Source: Oryza sativa Japonica Group (lineage: Eukaryota; Streptophyta; Magnoliopsida; Poales; Poaceae). From it: a stretch of DNA of 64,000 nt. Of the stretch, positions 21,948-34,428 are shown in pieces; positions within the stretch are counted from its first letter, which is position 1; each line of letters begins with the position of its first letter. Position numbers and translations under genes: made by a program. Location of the stretch: NCBI RefSeq assembly GCF_034140825.1, contig NC_089038.1, positions 22,677,501-22,741,500 on the forward strand, in the 5' to 3' direction. The notes beneath the pieces were generated by a model. That model ran no database searches and was not told the origin of the DNA. It saw only the letters and a program-made list of their open reading frames with translations.

Positions 21948-22374
21948 GAAAGCCTGACAACATTTGGCAATGACCAGTTTTTGCCATTGCCAGAAAATGG
22001 CAAAGGCTAGAAATGGCAATGAATCAAACAACCCATTTGTCCACATGTTAGACACATACTAGTGGGAGCAAATATGAGAATTGGGAGATGATATATTTTT
22101 GTTTCATAAGGAACTTTAGGCTTGTTTGCAATGCCTTTTTAACTCCTGAATTCTTGTAGAAAATTAAACTTATATATAACATAATATACAAAACACATGT
22201 CTCCCCCTAGCAACAATAGTCTAGCCTCGCAACTATCTCCACCTCCAACAAATTTTGGAGTTAAAATATATACCCAACCCAAAAGAAAACTTGAAGCTGG
22301 AGCATACCAAACACGACTCGAATATAAAGCTAACGAGTAATGACTCAAAAAGGGATTCTAACAACATACTAGTA

Positions 22375-22469
22375 TGTCCCAAAAAAAAACCAAACTCTGG
22401 CTAGGAATCTGGACACATGTGTGTCCAGGTTCGTAGCTAGGATTGGACTTTTTTTTGGGACGGAGGAGG
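22375..22469. mobile_element. Short degenerate Stowaway MITE
   Basis: TGTCCCAAAAAAAAACCAA on the left and TTTTTTTTGGGACGGAGGAGG on the right enclose inverted arms (GGAATCTGGACACA / TGTGTCCAGGTTC). Right TA at 22470-22471. The left terminus has lost part of its consensus. Confidence 0.75.
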
Positions 22470-22494
22470 TACACAATAATTGAGAGCCCCATTG

Positions 22495-22690
22495 ATTGCC
22501 CTAATAAACCAAAACCAAAAGTAAAATTTAAATTTTTAAACTTAATTTTGAAGTTGATTTTAAGATTTTTTTTTTAATGTAATTTTTTTCAGCATTGGCT
22601 TTTAAGTAGCTAAAAACATACATATAAACATTTTAAATATAAATTAATTTTTATTTCCTAATAAACCATTTTGTCTTATTAGGAATTATG
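22495..22690. repeat. Foldback repeat with CCTAATAA ends
   Basis: AT-rich ~190-bp element starting CCTAATAAACCAAAAC and ending CTTATTAGG. A second copy, similar across its length, lies at ~44741-44920. Probably a MITE family; target duplication not clear. Confidence 0.65.
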
Positions 22691-23886
22691 GGTAACCGAT
22701 GAGGACCTGAAACACCGACCTAAGCCTCTTTCTCCTCATGTTGCATTAGGGCAACACCAATGTATAAAATTGAAGTGAGCATTAGTGTCAGGTTTTGGGT
22801 CAGAGGTAGTAGTTGTACGCAGGCAGCACAATGTGTATGAGATTTTAAGGTGGGGTCCACCAATAAAATATTCTCCAACCCTCAACCATTCATAAGTAAA
22901 GATGCTTTCATCCTGTACTCTCTCTGTCTCGATTGTGTAAACAACATTATTTATTCTCTTGCTATCGGTAGTAAGCATACTACCCGGTACTACTTATTTA
23001 CTAGTTCCACAATGGCTATTACCAGGTTGTAGAGGAGCATTGAATGCCTATTACCTGGTTTCTCAACACATTGTGGATGCCCTTACACCAATACTACCAG
23101 CTTATGCATTGTAGTGGTGACTGCAGCTATAGCCACGATAATGTCTAACGAACAACCCCTTACTCCATTCATTGATAACCTCAGAAGCTATAGCAAACAA
23201 CATGGTCTACCTCTTTCTGTTAGTGCATATGTGTATTGACATCCCTTAACATGCTTTGAACCAAGTAGGCTTTTATTGTTGAACCCATGTTCATCTCAAT
23301 GCATGTAGAACCATGGCATTGGACAAGAATATCTCCTTCCCTTGTCTTCCACCAAAATGTGGTGCAAGCATGATTCATAGATATTAAACACTAGATTCGC
23401 TATGTTGCTTGTTTCATACTGCCATAACTATACGTACATTATGCAAAATTCATCGTAGATGAAGATAGCCACAATACTTAAAACTACTACCGCAAGAGAA
23501 ATAACAGAAAGTAAAACCCTATCCAAATAGAAATAAATGTAAAATACCATAAACAATATACTTATATTACTTTACTTTCAAGCACGGCAACGGTACACCG
23601 GTACCGGCTAGTACCGAAAACGATTCCGAGAGCCAAACCGAAATAGAGTTGACACACTTGAGAATAACATTATATGTGCCACAGCTTAATTCATGTAGTA
23701 GGATTTTATTTTCTCGCAAGAAGGGAAATCCTTGAACCAAAACTACTTTTTTCTTATAAAAACAAACTTCTCATCACTTACATAATGAATGAAATTGGTG
23801 TTTTTTTAAAAACTGAAATTGGTGCTTATGAATGACCCTGCGACAACAAACCACATCATATCATGCGTAGTTATTACTATATTATA
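22691..23886. other. Intergenic, no gene recognised
   Basis: AT-rich spacer with short open frames only. I see no domain, no RNA gene and no clear terminal repeats. Confidence 0.45.
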
Positions 23887-24120
23887 TTTCCTCCATCCTA
23901 AATATTTAACGCGTTGATTTTTTTAGACATGTTTGACTGTTTGTCTTATTAAAAATTTAAGTAATTATTAATTCTTTTCCTATCATTTGATTCATTGTTA
24001 AATATACTTTTATTTATATACATATAGTTTTATATATTTCACAAAAGTTTTTGAATAAGACGAATGGTTAAACATGTTTTAAAAAGATCAACCGCGTCGA
24101 ATATTTAGAAACGGAGCGAG
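23887..24120. mobile_element. Stowaway MITE upstream of the trihelix gene
   Basis: Ends TTTCCTCCATCCTAAATATT and the near-complement (AATATTTAGAAACGGAGCGAG) are flanked by TA at 23885-23886 and 24121-24122. Arms share TTAACGCG and CTTATTAAAAA/TGAATAAGACG motifs. It ends ~325 bp before the trihelix start codon. Confidence 0.85.
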
Positions 24121-24444
24121 TAGTTAAGTATATCCTCTTGCCCTGGTGTACGAAAGGGGTGGGTACACCATGGTTGGGGAGGTTGAAACCCGGTCTCTTC
24201 CTGGCTGCCGGCTGGCCGGCCGGCCGTTCCTTTCCCGATCCCGATCCCCACCCCGACCTGACCTAACCCACCACCTCCTCGGCGCCGGCCCATCCATCCC
24301 ACCGGCCTGGCCCAAGTCAACCCCCTCGCCCCGCCGGGTCACGACCGGATCCCCCTCGCCTCAATCCCACCACCCCCTCACCGCCGCCCCTAAACCAGAT
24401 CGGATAGATCCCCCAATCCCGCCGCCGCCGCCGCCGCCGCCGAG

Positions 24445-25698
24445 ATGGACGACGACGACGCCGCCGCCTCCGCCTCGCCTTCCCCCTCGCCGTCCCCCGT
24501 CGCCTCCGCGCTCCCCGTCGCCGACCCCGTCACCGTCGCCGCGGGGCCTCCCTCCGGCCTCCTCGCGCTGGCCCTCCCGATCCAGAAGCAGCAGCACGCG
24601 GCGTCGCCGAATCCTGGGGGTGGGGGTGGCGGGAGGGAGGATGCGTGGAGCGAGGGGGCGACGGCGGCGCTGATCGACGCGTGGGGGGAGAGGTTCGTGG
24701 CGCTCGGGCGGGGGAGCCTCCGCCACCCGCAGTGGCAGGAGGTCGCCGACGCGGTGTCGTCGCGGGAGGGGTACGCCAAGGCGCCCAAGTCCGACGTCCA
24801 GTGCAAGAACCGGATCGACACGCTCAAGAAGAAGTACAAGATCGAGAGGGCCAAGCCGGCCTCGTCGTGGCAGTTCTTCGGCCGCCTCGATGACCTCCTC
24901 GCCCCCACGTTCAACCAGAAGCCCGGCGGCAACGGCGGCGGCGGCGTCGGGGCCAGCGTGAACGGGCGCAACCCGGTGCCGGCGGCGCTGCGCGTGGGCT
25001 TCCCCCAGCGTAGCCGCACGCCGCTGATGCCCGCGCCGGTGTCTGCGGTCAAGCGGAGGGCGCCGTCCCCGGAGCCGTCGGCGTCGTCCGAGTCGTCCGA
25101 CGGGTTCCCCCCGGAGCGCCAGCCGGCGTTCCCGCCTCTCCCGCTGCCGCCGCCGCCGAACGGCAAGAGGAGCAGAGCGGACGAGGGGCGCGGCGGCGGC
25201 GCCGGCGGAGGCGGCGACCGCGCGCAGGGGCTACGGGAGCTCGCGCAGGCGATACGGCGCTTCGGCGAGGCGTACGAGCGCGTGGAGACGGCGAAGCTGG
25301 AGCAATCCGCGGAGATGGAGCGCCGCCGCCTCGACTTCGCCAGCGAGCTGGAGTCGCAGCGCGTGCAGTTCTTCCTCAACACGCAGATGGAACTCTCGCA
25401 GGTGAAGGACCACTCCTCCTCTCCCGCCAACGCCGCCGCGCCGCCTGGTGCCACCGGCGGCGCCGGTGGCACCTCTAGAAGAATGGCGTCGGTTAACGAC
25501 GCTAGCGCCAGTGGAAATTACCACCGCCGGTATCGCGTCAGCGACGGCGGCAGGCACCGCCACCACCCGCAGCCACCGCCGTCGCGCCCGCACTATCAGT
25601 ACCATGAGAATAACATCGCCGTCGCTGCAGCGGCCGCTGCCAGCGACGGCGAACAGAGCAGCGACGAGGAGGACGACGAAGAAGAAGAGAGCCAGTGA
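24445..25698 (+). CDS. Trihelix transcription factor (ASIL/SIP1-like)
   Basis: Intronless 417-aa protein. After a Ser/Pro/Ala-rich acidic start, residues ~66-152 form a trihelix (Myb/SANT-like) DNA-binding domain: [45 protein letters not shown] and [13 protein letters not shown]. The middle is Pro/Gly-rich with a basic stretch (GKRSRADEG). Residues ~265-325 are a coiled coil ([18 protein letters not shown] to MELSQVK), as in the SIP1 clade that includes Arabidopsis ASIL1/ASIL2, repressors of seed maturation genes. The tail is His-rich, then ends in a run of Glu and Asp. Nuclear location is expected; targets in rice cannot be read from sequence. Confidence 0.93.
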   Translation: MDDDDAAASASPSPSPSPVASALPVADPVTVAAGPPSGLLALALPIQKQQHAASPNPGGGGGGREDAWSEGATAALIDAWGERFVALGRGSLRHPQWQEVADAVSSREGYAKAPKSDVQCKNRIDTLKKKYKIERAKPASSWQFFGRLDDLLAPTFNQKPGGNGGGGVGASVNGRNPVPAALRVGFPQRSRTPLMPAPVSAVKRRAPSPEPSASSESSDGFPPERQPAFPPLPLPPPPNGKRSRADEGRGGGAGGGGDRAQGLRELAQAIRRFGEAYERVETAKLEQSAEMERRRLDFASELESQRVQFFLNTQMELSQVKDHSSSPANAAAPPGATGGAGGTSRRMASVNDASASGNYHRRYRVSDGGRHRHHPQPPPSRPHYQYHENNIAVAAAAAASDGEQSSDEEDDEEEESQ

Positions 25699-25830
25699 TG
25701 GCACTCCAAATTGGTGTCATCATTTCGCCTTAGAAGAAAAAAAAAACCGGATTGCATTGCATTGCTGCAGCTTAGCTTATATTGGTTGGATGCAAGAAAA
25801 TGTTGGCTAGGGAGTAGTGCCAAATTAAGC

Positions 25831-25856
25831 ATTATTATTATTATTATTATTATTAT
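25831..25856. repeat. (ATT)n microsatellite
   Basis: About nine ATT units in the 3' flank of the trihelix gene, ~135 bp after its stop codon, so probably transcribed in the 3' UTR. Confidence 0.9.
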
Positions 25857-26605
25857 CAGTAGATAGTGATGATAAGTTTACCTCCCTGTACCATTCATCA
25901 GTCACATTGTTGTTTGTTTCTCTGCATTACAAGAACCTCCAATGTGTGATCTCATTTGTGCCAAAGAATGGTGAGTTGAGAGATCATTGCCAATTTGCCT
26001 TGGGTGTTTGTTCATTGCATTGGGAGGCTTCATGTTGAGCATCTTGTACTTGTAACTTTGTACTACTAAATCTGATATGCTCACAAGAATTGATTCGAGT
26101 GGTTCGTTCTTTGGAAATGCTATGGAGACAGATGGTGTCATATGCTTTGCTTTTTGTGGAGTGGCACTGAAGTCTGGAGCTAAAATAGGACTGTAGTTGT
26201 TCAAGAGGGTACGTTGTGCCTTGATGCTGGGTGCCTGGGTATGTGCAGAATCTGGATGATGTAGACCCGTAGTGGATGGGCAGAAAGACACGTGTTGTGC
26301 AAGTGAGTTGCAATGCATCGCAAAAGAGCAGCAAAAGAACATGATGTTGTAATCTCGTAGTACTCCTATTGAGGAATCTATGTATCTGTTTTTGCAGACT
26401 GCAGGTGCTTTTGAAGATGTCGTACGTTATTTATTAGGGGAAGAAAAATTCCTGATTTTATTCTTGAGATGGATGGATTTTTGTCTCGTTGGCAGCAGCC
26501 GAGTTGCTATTCATATATGCTATGTGCTGCTCTCTTGGAACGTTATGCAAGTCTGAATCTGAATACAGAATGAGATGCTTTGCGAAATTCTGTGGGTGTA
26601 GCTGC
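25857..26605. other. 3' flank of the trihelix gene
   Basis: No gene recognised. Frames at 25902-26342 (minus) lack recognisable domains. Likely 3' UTR followed by spacer. Confidence 0.45.
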
Positions 26606-26613
26606 CCTGTTGG

Positions 26614-27352
26614 TAGGACTGAAAACGGGGCGGGTATTTCCCGACCGCCCGCCCGGCCACATTATTTCGGGTCAAATTCGGTTCGGGAATTCGGGTACCC
26701 GGACCCTTACACGGATACAGGGTTCGAATACGGGTAATTTTTTGTGGATATGAGATCGGGTTCGGGAGAGCGGTATCCGACGGATACGGATTATCCGAAA
26801 AATTATGCGGGTATTATCCGATAATCTATCCGTATATTACCCGGATAGATGGACAGCAGCCCAACAGGCAAGCGCCCAACAGGCCAACACAACAGGCAAC
26901 AGCCAGCCCACATCCAAAAGGCCCACCAAACAAAGTGCCAAGCACAAACCCTAGCCTTCACTTCACAGTTCAGATCAGTACAGCATTGAGTCTGAAGCTA
27001 TCAAGCTATGAATGTCTACTTTTGCTACTACTTTGGTACAGTTTTGCTGATAGGCATTACGATGCCATAAGCCCCTAATATATTCATAATAGACATATAG
27101 GAAATGGCTGAATGGCTATTGTCTATGTGGTATATTTGGTTGTTGCTTTGACTTGATATCTGAATAAATATTCGTAACCGATAGAGTTCGTATCCGTCTT
27201 GGTACGTATTCGTTCCGTATTTATGCCCGATATTATCCGTGCTTCTATTCGTATCCGATAATATCCGTGCCCGACCCGATTCCGATTATAAAATATGGGT
27301 TAGGATATGGGAAGGATGAGATCCGACCGAACCCGACCCGATTTCACCCCTA
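26614..27352. mobile_element. Non-autonomous hAT transposon, 8-bp target duplication
   Basis: A 739-bp element flanked by CCTGTTGG (26606-26613, 27353-27360). Ends are TAGGACTGAAAACGGGGCGGG and, complemented, TAGGGGTGAAATCGGGTCGGG. Both ends are packed with short CGGGTA/TATCCG motifs, the subterminal repeats at which hAT transposases bind. No transposase frame is present. Confidence 0.92.
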
Positions 27353-27393
27353 CCTGTTGGTGGTTTTCTTTTCAAGTCTGCTTCCAAATCTTA

Positions 27394-27709
27394 GGGCCTG
27401 TTTAGTTCGCGAAAATAAAATTTTCAGGTGTCACATCGGATATTTGATCGGATGTTGGAAGTGGTTTTCGGATACGAATAAAAACTAATTTCATTACCCG
27501 CCTGGAAACCGCAAGACTAGCACATGTGGGTTACTGTAGCACTTATGGCTAATCATAGACTAATTAGGCTTAAAAGATTTGTCTCGTGATTTCCATGCAA
27601 ATTGTGCAATTAGTTTTTATTTTTATCTATATTTAATGCTCCATGCATGTGTCCAAAGATTTGATGTGATGTTTTTTGGGAAAAAAAAATTGGGGAACTA
27701 AACCAGGCC
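27394..27709. mobile_element. Tourist (PIF/Harbinger) MITE
   Basis: GGGCCTGTTTAGTTC and GGGAACTAAACCAGGCC ends, flanked by TTA (27391-27393, 27710-27712). 316 bp, no coding capacity. Its right TTA overlaps the target duplication of the next element. Confidence 0.93.
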
Positions 27710-27719
27710 TTAAAAAATA

Positions 27720-28079
27720 GAGTGAATTGCACTTTGGGCCATGTTTTATTACCAAAATTTCACTTTAGCACCCTGTACGTAATCTTTTCGTTTTGGACTA
27801 GGTAACTTTACCTTTGTTACACAATGGACTACCCTAACTCTTTTCGCTTGTCATGTCTAGCGTCTCTTTCGACAAAAGTATGCCATGCATATAGGTATGA
27901 AAATTTGCTGGCATGCCGTTAACAATTTGCTCGAAGTCATCGAAGAAATAAAAATGTGTTTTGGGTGGTCCATTGTGCAACAAAGGTAAAATTACCTAAT
28001 CCAAAGTGAAAAGATTAGATAAAGGGTGGTCCAAAGTGAAACTTTGGCAATAAAACATGGCCCAAAGTGAAATTAACTC
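27720..28079. mobile_element. Mutator-type foldback MITE, 9-bp duplication
   Basis: A 360-bp foldback (GAGTGAATTGCACTTTGGGCC to GGCCCAAAGTGAAATTAACTC). It is flanked by TAAAAAATA at 27711-27719 and 28080-28088. Arms pair over ~100 bp. Confidence 0.9.
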
Positions 28080-28174
28080 TAAAAAATACTACTCCATCTG
28101 TCTCAAAATATAACAATTTTTATTATGTTTAGACACCATTGTGCGTTGTTGTTCCTAAATAGTACTACTACGTA

Positions 28175-28343
28175 CTCCCTCCGTCCCGAATCTAGAACTG
28201 GATCCATCTAAAAAAACGAATCTAGAACTAGATGTAACAGTCACATTCTGATACAACGAATCTGGATAGATGTATGTCCAGATTCGTAGTGCTAGAATAT
28301 ATCACATCCAGTATTAGATTGGTTTTTTATGGGACAGAGGGAG
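28175..28343. mobile_element. Stowaway MITE
   Basis: CTCCCTCCGTCCCGAATCTA to TTATGGGACAGAGGGAG, flanked by TA (28173-28174, 28344-28345). The right half closely resembles the element at 31757-31898. Confidence 0.92.
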
Positions 28344-28345
28344 TA

Positions 28346-28799
28346 TATTTTTGGCTATATGCCTAGACAAGTACTGAATAAAAAGGGCTATTGTACTGAA
28401 TATCTCAACCCTTTTACCTAACCTAAGGCATCATGCATGCCTCAGTCCTTGAGATGCAAAATGGAGTGACTTACGAAACAGATAAATATTGCACTGCACG
28501 ATGAATTATTATTCTTTGAAGATTGAAGCTAAAGCACGCAACGAACAAATTACACATGACAAAGCTGGATCACTGATGTCTTTACACTATTTCAGATCTG
28601 TCACACCATAACATACACAACGGGAACCCGAAAAGAATTGGCATCTAATGATCATAATCCGGTTACACTCAAATCAAAATTTCTCCCTTGAAGATGGAGG
28701 CCGGTAAAATCAAATATGCTACATCTAGCAATTCCTCACTAATTACCAACTGCCAGAAAATGCTGCAGGCTATATATTTTCTGAAGCAAAAAATTGGAA
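28346..28799. other. 3' flank of the KAS gene
   Basis: No gene or repeat recognised. Most of it is probably the 3' UTR of the minus-strand KAS gene ending at 28800. Confidence 0.5.
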
Positions 28800-31700
28800 T
28801 CATGGCTTGAATGGCGCAAATACTACCACTGAATTGTGACCTCCAAATCCAAATGAATTAGAGATAGCTGCATTGAGAAGACAGCAAACATTCATAAGAC
28901 AGATTGCCAGAAAAGACAGGGGAAAATGAGCTGTCTGCACATAAGTTCATGCATGCAATTCAATGAAACAATCAACAAGGAAATCAATTTTTTGCCCTCT
29001 CAGGCCGACCCTTGAAGTATCAATTTTTCATGGAATGGAAACCATAAGAGTGTCAATGCCCTACCCCAACTGACTATATAGCAGATGAAACGAAGATAAG
29101 GGGGCTAGCCGGCTAGGGCAAGCTTTTCTGGCGTTGATTTGTGCAGGGATACAGAGACTCACCAACATTCACTTCGTGCTGCTGCTTCTCGTTGGCTACT
29201 GTATCAAAATCAACTTCAGGCTCGGGGTTCTGCAAAAGGAGCGAGACTAAAAATTGATATGCTGACAATTTGACAATGAATCAATTAAGTGAACCCTATT
29301 ATTCTTGACTGTTGCACAGACAACTTGTGAAAAACATGGATTGCTAAATCTGACAATAATTTGCATGAACCATCAGAAAGCAAATAACATTCAGAGAGGA
29401 TAATGATTACTTACAAATTGGTTAATAGTAGGATGCACCCATCCAGTAGTTATGGCTTTGACAACGGCAATAGCTTCTAACCCACCAGCGGCACCTAGGC
29501 AATGGCCTATCATAGACTGGCAGAGAAGGAAGAAACAAGCCATAAGAGGAAGACAACTACAAATTGGCACTTTCCATTCAAAAGAATTTATGGAATGCCA
29601 TGTTGTAGATGAAAATGTGCAAACCTTCGTTGAATTGATTTTAATATCAGATGGATTCTTGAAGACTTGCTTAATGGCTCTTACTTCAGCCAAGTCACCA
29701 GCAAGAGTTGAAGTTGCATGTGCATTGATGTAATTTACCTAAAAGAGCAGTGGAATTTAACTGTAAAAATTGTTTATTTCCATCAAGAATAGAACAAGAA
29801 CTTTAGAGATTAGCATTACAGTCAACTCAGTCCCTAAAGAACATAAAGTTAGAGCAATAAATATAAATGAAATATTAATAGGTTTTCCAAATGGACGCAC
29901 TTCTAAACAGTTTCAACAACTGCATCAAAGATTAAACACAACAAAAACTGCATCAAAGGGGCCACCCATAATTCAGTAAGAGATTTGGTTCATTCTTCAA
30001 TTCAGCCAATGTTTTGATTTTAGACTGTAATCAACTTTGAGGACCTTTGAACTAAAGCTGTGGGAGCCTATGTTTTATAGAGTTACCTCCTCTGGCGCAA
30101 CACCTGCATCTTCAAGGCTCTGAGTAATACAGGACGATACACCCAGTCCATCTGACCTAGGATCAGTCATATGGTAAGCATCACAGTTTACTGCACCTCC
30201 CAAATATTCAGCAATTATTGGTGCATCCCGCTTCATCGCATGCTCCAGGCTCTCCATGACCTATTCAACCAGACCATCAGTGATTTAGCATGTCACGAGA
30301 GACTAAGCTGTTTATGTGACCAACTAGAAACTCTTTATCAGTATGATAGCTGATGTCTAAAATGGGGATTAGCATGATAACTTGACGCGAAGCACTTTAT
30401 GAGCAAAAAACTGTAATGATGGAATCGAAATTAACAAATTAATGGGTATAAACAGCAATCGTGCTGCTACATGTTTCACAGTTATAAAGTACTCCCTCCT
30501 TCCAAAAATCCGAGACCTATTTCATTCTTTGGTTTCTCTAAAAATCTGAGTCATATTTGTAGTCACTATGTGCTAAATTAAATTGTTGATCGGAAACCAA
30601 GAAGCTATTCTATTACTTATTGGTTGCATGTTCATTGGTTTTGCCACATGGTGACTTGGTGAGTGAGTTAATTGCTTCTTGGTTTTGATGCAAAAAAAAT
30701 AGGTCTCAGATTTTTGGAAGGAGGGAGTATGGAATTAGCATAGTTATATCAACAATAATGCATACCAGTACACCAGCACCTTCGCCCATAACAAAACCAT
30801 CTCGCTCTTTGTCCCATGGCCTAGATGCAGTTTCTGGGTCATCGTTCCTCTGCGATAGTGCTCTACAGGCCACAAAACCTCCAAGGCCAATTGGAATAAT
30901 TGCAGCTTCAGTACCACCAGCAACGATAACATCAGCCTCACCCCGACGTATATGGTTGGCAGCAGCATAGAAGCAGTAGTTGGAGGTCGCACAAGCTGTT
31001 GAAATTGAGTAGTTTGGACCCATAAAACCAGCATCCATTGCTAGCAATGCCGAGCCCATGTTAGTTATAGCGTATGGGATAAAGAAAGGCGAAATTTTCT
31101 TGTATCCCTTCTCAATAAGGTTTTGAACACCATCGGAAAACACAGTGAGGCCACCCATGCCAGTTCCCACAAGAACACCAGCCCGGACTTTGTCAAGCTG
31201 TTGAAAATGAAGCAATTAGAGGATTAAGACTTCCAAAAGAGGACAAGCAAGGAACAGGAGAAAATTGTGCAACTGGATGCATAATGAATTAATGATGAAA
31301 AGCAGAATATGCTGCAACAAATAACAAACTGGTCGTTCTACCCATTAAAAACAAGACAGCAAGATCATATAACATGCTTAGCCATCATATTCCTCAGACA
31401 AACTAATGGTCTGTTACTCTGTTGTTTGAGTTAGCAGTCCTTTTGACAGTTCCGGGAAACTCTTAAACAACTAGCCTATGAGGTCTACCAATAAGACCAC
31501 ATGAATGGAGTTTCTTTTTTGAGGCTATTCATCCGCAGTGATCTAGCAGCTCATAAGGAAATCGGACTCACATAACAAAAGGTCATTTCTATGACATCAT
31601 AGGTTACAGGAACTTACAGCAAAACCAAATCAAATCAATACCTCTTGTTTTTCTTTGGAGCCAATCTCCATACAAGAAAACTAACCGAATTTAACTCAGT

Positions 31701-32690
31701 TTGTTCTTAACACACTGTGACAATATCACAATAATAAAATAATGTGCTTATTCTTACTTCCTCCATCCCATAAAAAACCAACCTAGTACCGGATGTGTCT
31801 ACTAGGTTAGCTTTTTAGGGACGGAGGGATGTCCAGATTCGTAATACTAGGATGTATCACATCCGGTATTAGGTTGGTTTTTTATGGGATGGAGAGAGTA
31901 CCTGGTATGATTGGATATATAAATTATGTGCAAAATTTTCAACCCATATGTACATTTAAAAAAAAATTGAACAAAAATCAATTATTAGTTTGGTACACAG
32001 TTGGTGTCTATTCCTAGCTCCCTCTTTTTCTTTCATAAAAGCATGGATGGCCATTTCTTTCTAGCTGGCTTACTTCCTATCATACCAAAATATTCCTAAA
32101 TAAATCCATTCCTGATGTATTTATGCAAATTCAATCGTTTCTCGAAGTGAATGGTACAAGTGAGCACTTTTGACATACTGTCATACATTGCACACAAAAA
32201 AGGAAAGTGAATTTTACAGAGATAAACACCAACGAGAACGTCTCAGTCTCTCACTGACCTTGGTGTGGCCATCGGAGCCCTTGCCGAGGCCGGCGTTCTC
32301 GAGCGCCTTCTTGCCGCTGACGATGCAGTAGCGGAGGCAGTCGTCGAGCCTCCGGTCGTTCTTGCCGTCGATGTACCCCTCCGAGGAGAACCCGCGTATC
32401 TGGCCGGCGAACCTCGTGGGGAAGCCGCCGGCGTCGAAGCGGTCGATGGCGCCGACCCCGCTCTCCCCGGCGAGCAGCCGCTCGTAGAAGGCGTCCACCT
32501 CGTTCCCGAACACGGACACCAGCCCCATCCCCGTGATCACCACCCGCTTCCTCGGGTCCGTCTCCCGCCGCGGCGCCGACGCCGCCGCGGCGACACGGAC
32601 TGCGCGCCGGCGCGGGCGAGCGCGGCGCCGCGGCGGCGCAGGCGGCGGCGGGGAGATGCGGAGCCCGAGCGTGTGGGCGTGCGCCTGCAT
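28800..32690 (-). CDS. KASI: Plastid 3-oxoacyl-ACP synthase, KAS I/II (FabF) type
   Basis: Seven exons (32690-32259, 31197-30766, 30260-30087, 29738-29625, 29516-29415, 29229-29163, 28867-28800) give 462 aa, all GT-AG. Residues 1-~45 are an Arg/Pro/Ala-rich plastid transit peptide. The thiolase fold then carries Cys213 in STACATSNY, His353 in NAHATST, and Lys384 and His389 in STKSMIGHCLGAAGG. The 140 and 36 spacings match the Cys-His-His triad of bacterial FabF, so the condensing enzyme looks active. Role: elongation of acyl-ACP with malonyl-ACP in plastid fatty acid synthesis. It ends FGFGGHNSVVVFAPFKP. KAS I versus KAS II preference cannot be settled by eye. Introns 1 and 2 each hold a Stowaway MITE. 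Confidence 0.95.
30492..30727. mobile_element. Stowaway MITE in KAS intron 2
   Basis: CTCCCTCCTTCCAAAAATCC to TTTTTGGAAGGAGGGAG, flanked by TA (30490-30491, 30728-30729). It ends ~37 nt from the donor of exon 2 (exon end 30766). Confidence 0.92.
31757..31898. mobile_element. Stowaway MITE in KAS intron 1
   Basis: TTCCTCCATCCCATAAAAAA to TTTTATGGGATGGAGAGAG, flanked by TA (31755-31756, 31899-31900). It carries an extra internal terminus-like motif (TTTTTAGGGACGGAGGGA at ~31811-31828), as if two elements had recombined. Confidence 0.9.
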
Positions 32691-32738
32691 GGTGGTGGAG
32701 CAGTGGAGTCGAGGCCGGGGAAGCGAGGTGGAGGTGGG

Positions 32739-32745
32739 TTATATA
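32739..32745 (-). promoter_or_regulatory. Candidate TATA box of the KAS gene
   Basis: TATATAA on the minus strand ~50 bp upstream of the KAS start codon (32690), within GC-rich flanking sequence. The leader would be very short (~20 nt). Confidence 0.55.
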
Positions 32746-32934
32746 GGCGGCGGCGGTGGAGTGGAGTGGAGGCGGCGCCGCGGCGAGGGTGGCGGTGGCG
32801 GTGGCGGTGGCGCGCGCGGCGGGGGGATGGATTTCGTGTGGATTGGATGGGGCCCCTCACCTTCGTGGGTGTGTACACGTTTTTCCTTCTCAAACTTTAA
32901 TTCATTATATTTTTTTTCTTAATTTCTTCCTAGA

Positions 32935-33150
32935 AACATTAGGGCAGGCGCGCACATAAGCGTGCACATCAAAAATTCTGGACCGACATATCTTGAGATT
33001 GATAAAGTCATCATAAATGTCTCACCTACCACCGAAAGAATAATTAATCGTAAGTGTGAACACTCGTATTAAGTTTAGAATTTAAATCCAGGTAGGCTGA
33101 TTACACCAAGTAACCTAACCGATTAAGTTATACTCACTTCGTTCGGACAA
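32935..33150 (-). mobile_element. SINE-like repeat
   Basis: Read on the minus strand it starts with tRNA-like boxes (TAATCGGTTAGGTTACTTGG and GGATTTAAATTC) and contains the GACTTTATCAATCTC motif shared with the SINE at 15870-16104. Target duplication not seen. Confidence 0.65.
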
Positions 33151-34428
33151 AAAAAAAATTCTAACTTTACTTTAACACATTTTCCTTTTGAGAATGTATA
33201 ATATAGGTCTCTCAAGTCCATTTTTTTGTTGAGAAGCAGTGAAACTAAATAGTTTACAATTTGACATTGTAGAAGGATTATGTTTTTTTAATAATGAAAA
33301 AGGATGTTATGTTTGGAACTACTATTGTTTTGTTCTTTGTATTAAGAGGTTTAGAAAATCCTTATGTCCCTTTAAAATTTTCTTTTCCTGAATACAATTG
33401 GGCGCATCGACACCGTGCGTCCTAGCACATTTGTAGCTCGATTCGTCGTCCTTTCTAGGAATGTTGGTAAAACACGAGTGAGGAAACGAATGTGCTTTGT
33501 CAATTTGAACTTTGTTGGATCTCTTCAAATTTTGTAGTATTTCATTTCGATGTCGCATATTAGCAACGTCCAGAGTAGGTGGGTATAACAGATCAGCCAT
33601 TAATGTGGAGCACAAAACGGGAGAATCCATTTGCATTTTCATGAGTTTGGTGATGGTTTGTTGCCTCCGATCAAGGATCTTGGGAACATGCGTGCATGGC
33701 TAGTTTCAGCATAAAGGAAAGCAGGTAGAACAAGCTTGAAGTTGGTTTGCCGTGTGCCCTACTCTGATCTTCACACATTCCATGTGAATTTGCCGATAAA
33801 CAAATTCAATATTGTATTGAAATTTTTTTCACTATTGCCATGTGAATTTGCTGGCAACTAATTCACTATTGTATTGAAACATTTTCACTATTAACATGTG
33901 AAAAATTCAATTCAGAAAAAATAGATTTAGAAATGACGTGTACTTTTATTTCAAAAATAATAATTAATGACCCAAAGTTTTTGCTTAAGTCTAAAAATAA
34001 TTTTAACGTCAAAGATGTAAATTTCAAAAAACATGACAATAACATTTCATGTCATTAACAGAGGATCATCTCTTATGCTATGCGATTAAATTACTAAAAC
34101 AATGGGTTTGTAATTTTTTTTAACTTTTTAATTTTTTAAATTTTAAAAATAAACCCTTTCAAAACTTATTTTTCAAGATCCGAACCTTTTGACCATTTCA
34201 GCCGGACTAGCGTGGCAAAATAGCACTGTCACATCGGTCTCGGATTGGGTCGGCTGTTGAAGCTTGGGCGACTCAATCTCGGACATTAATGGGAGAACAA
34301 AGAGAGGTTGGGCTAACAGCCTTTTCCTCTCCAATTTGAAGATCCCAATTTTGTAAGGTCTATGCCTGTTGCTAAGTTTGCTCACCCTTATTAATGGACA
34401 TGCTCAAACGCTACACACTAATTAGCTA
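33151..34428. other. Intergenic between KAS and LSM1, repeat debris
   Basis: No gene recognised. At ~34100-34240 one arm of the element family seen whole at 42361-42682 is present (AATAAACCC, then CAAGATCCGAACCTTTTGACC and AGCGTGGCAAAATAGC). Confidence 0.5.

Noticed and set aside
24390-25472. 360-aa minus-strand frame over the trihelix gene
   Set aside because: Ser/Pro/Arg-rich shadow of the trihelix coding strand, which has a clear DNA-binding domain.
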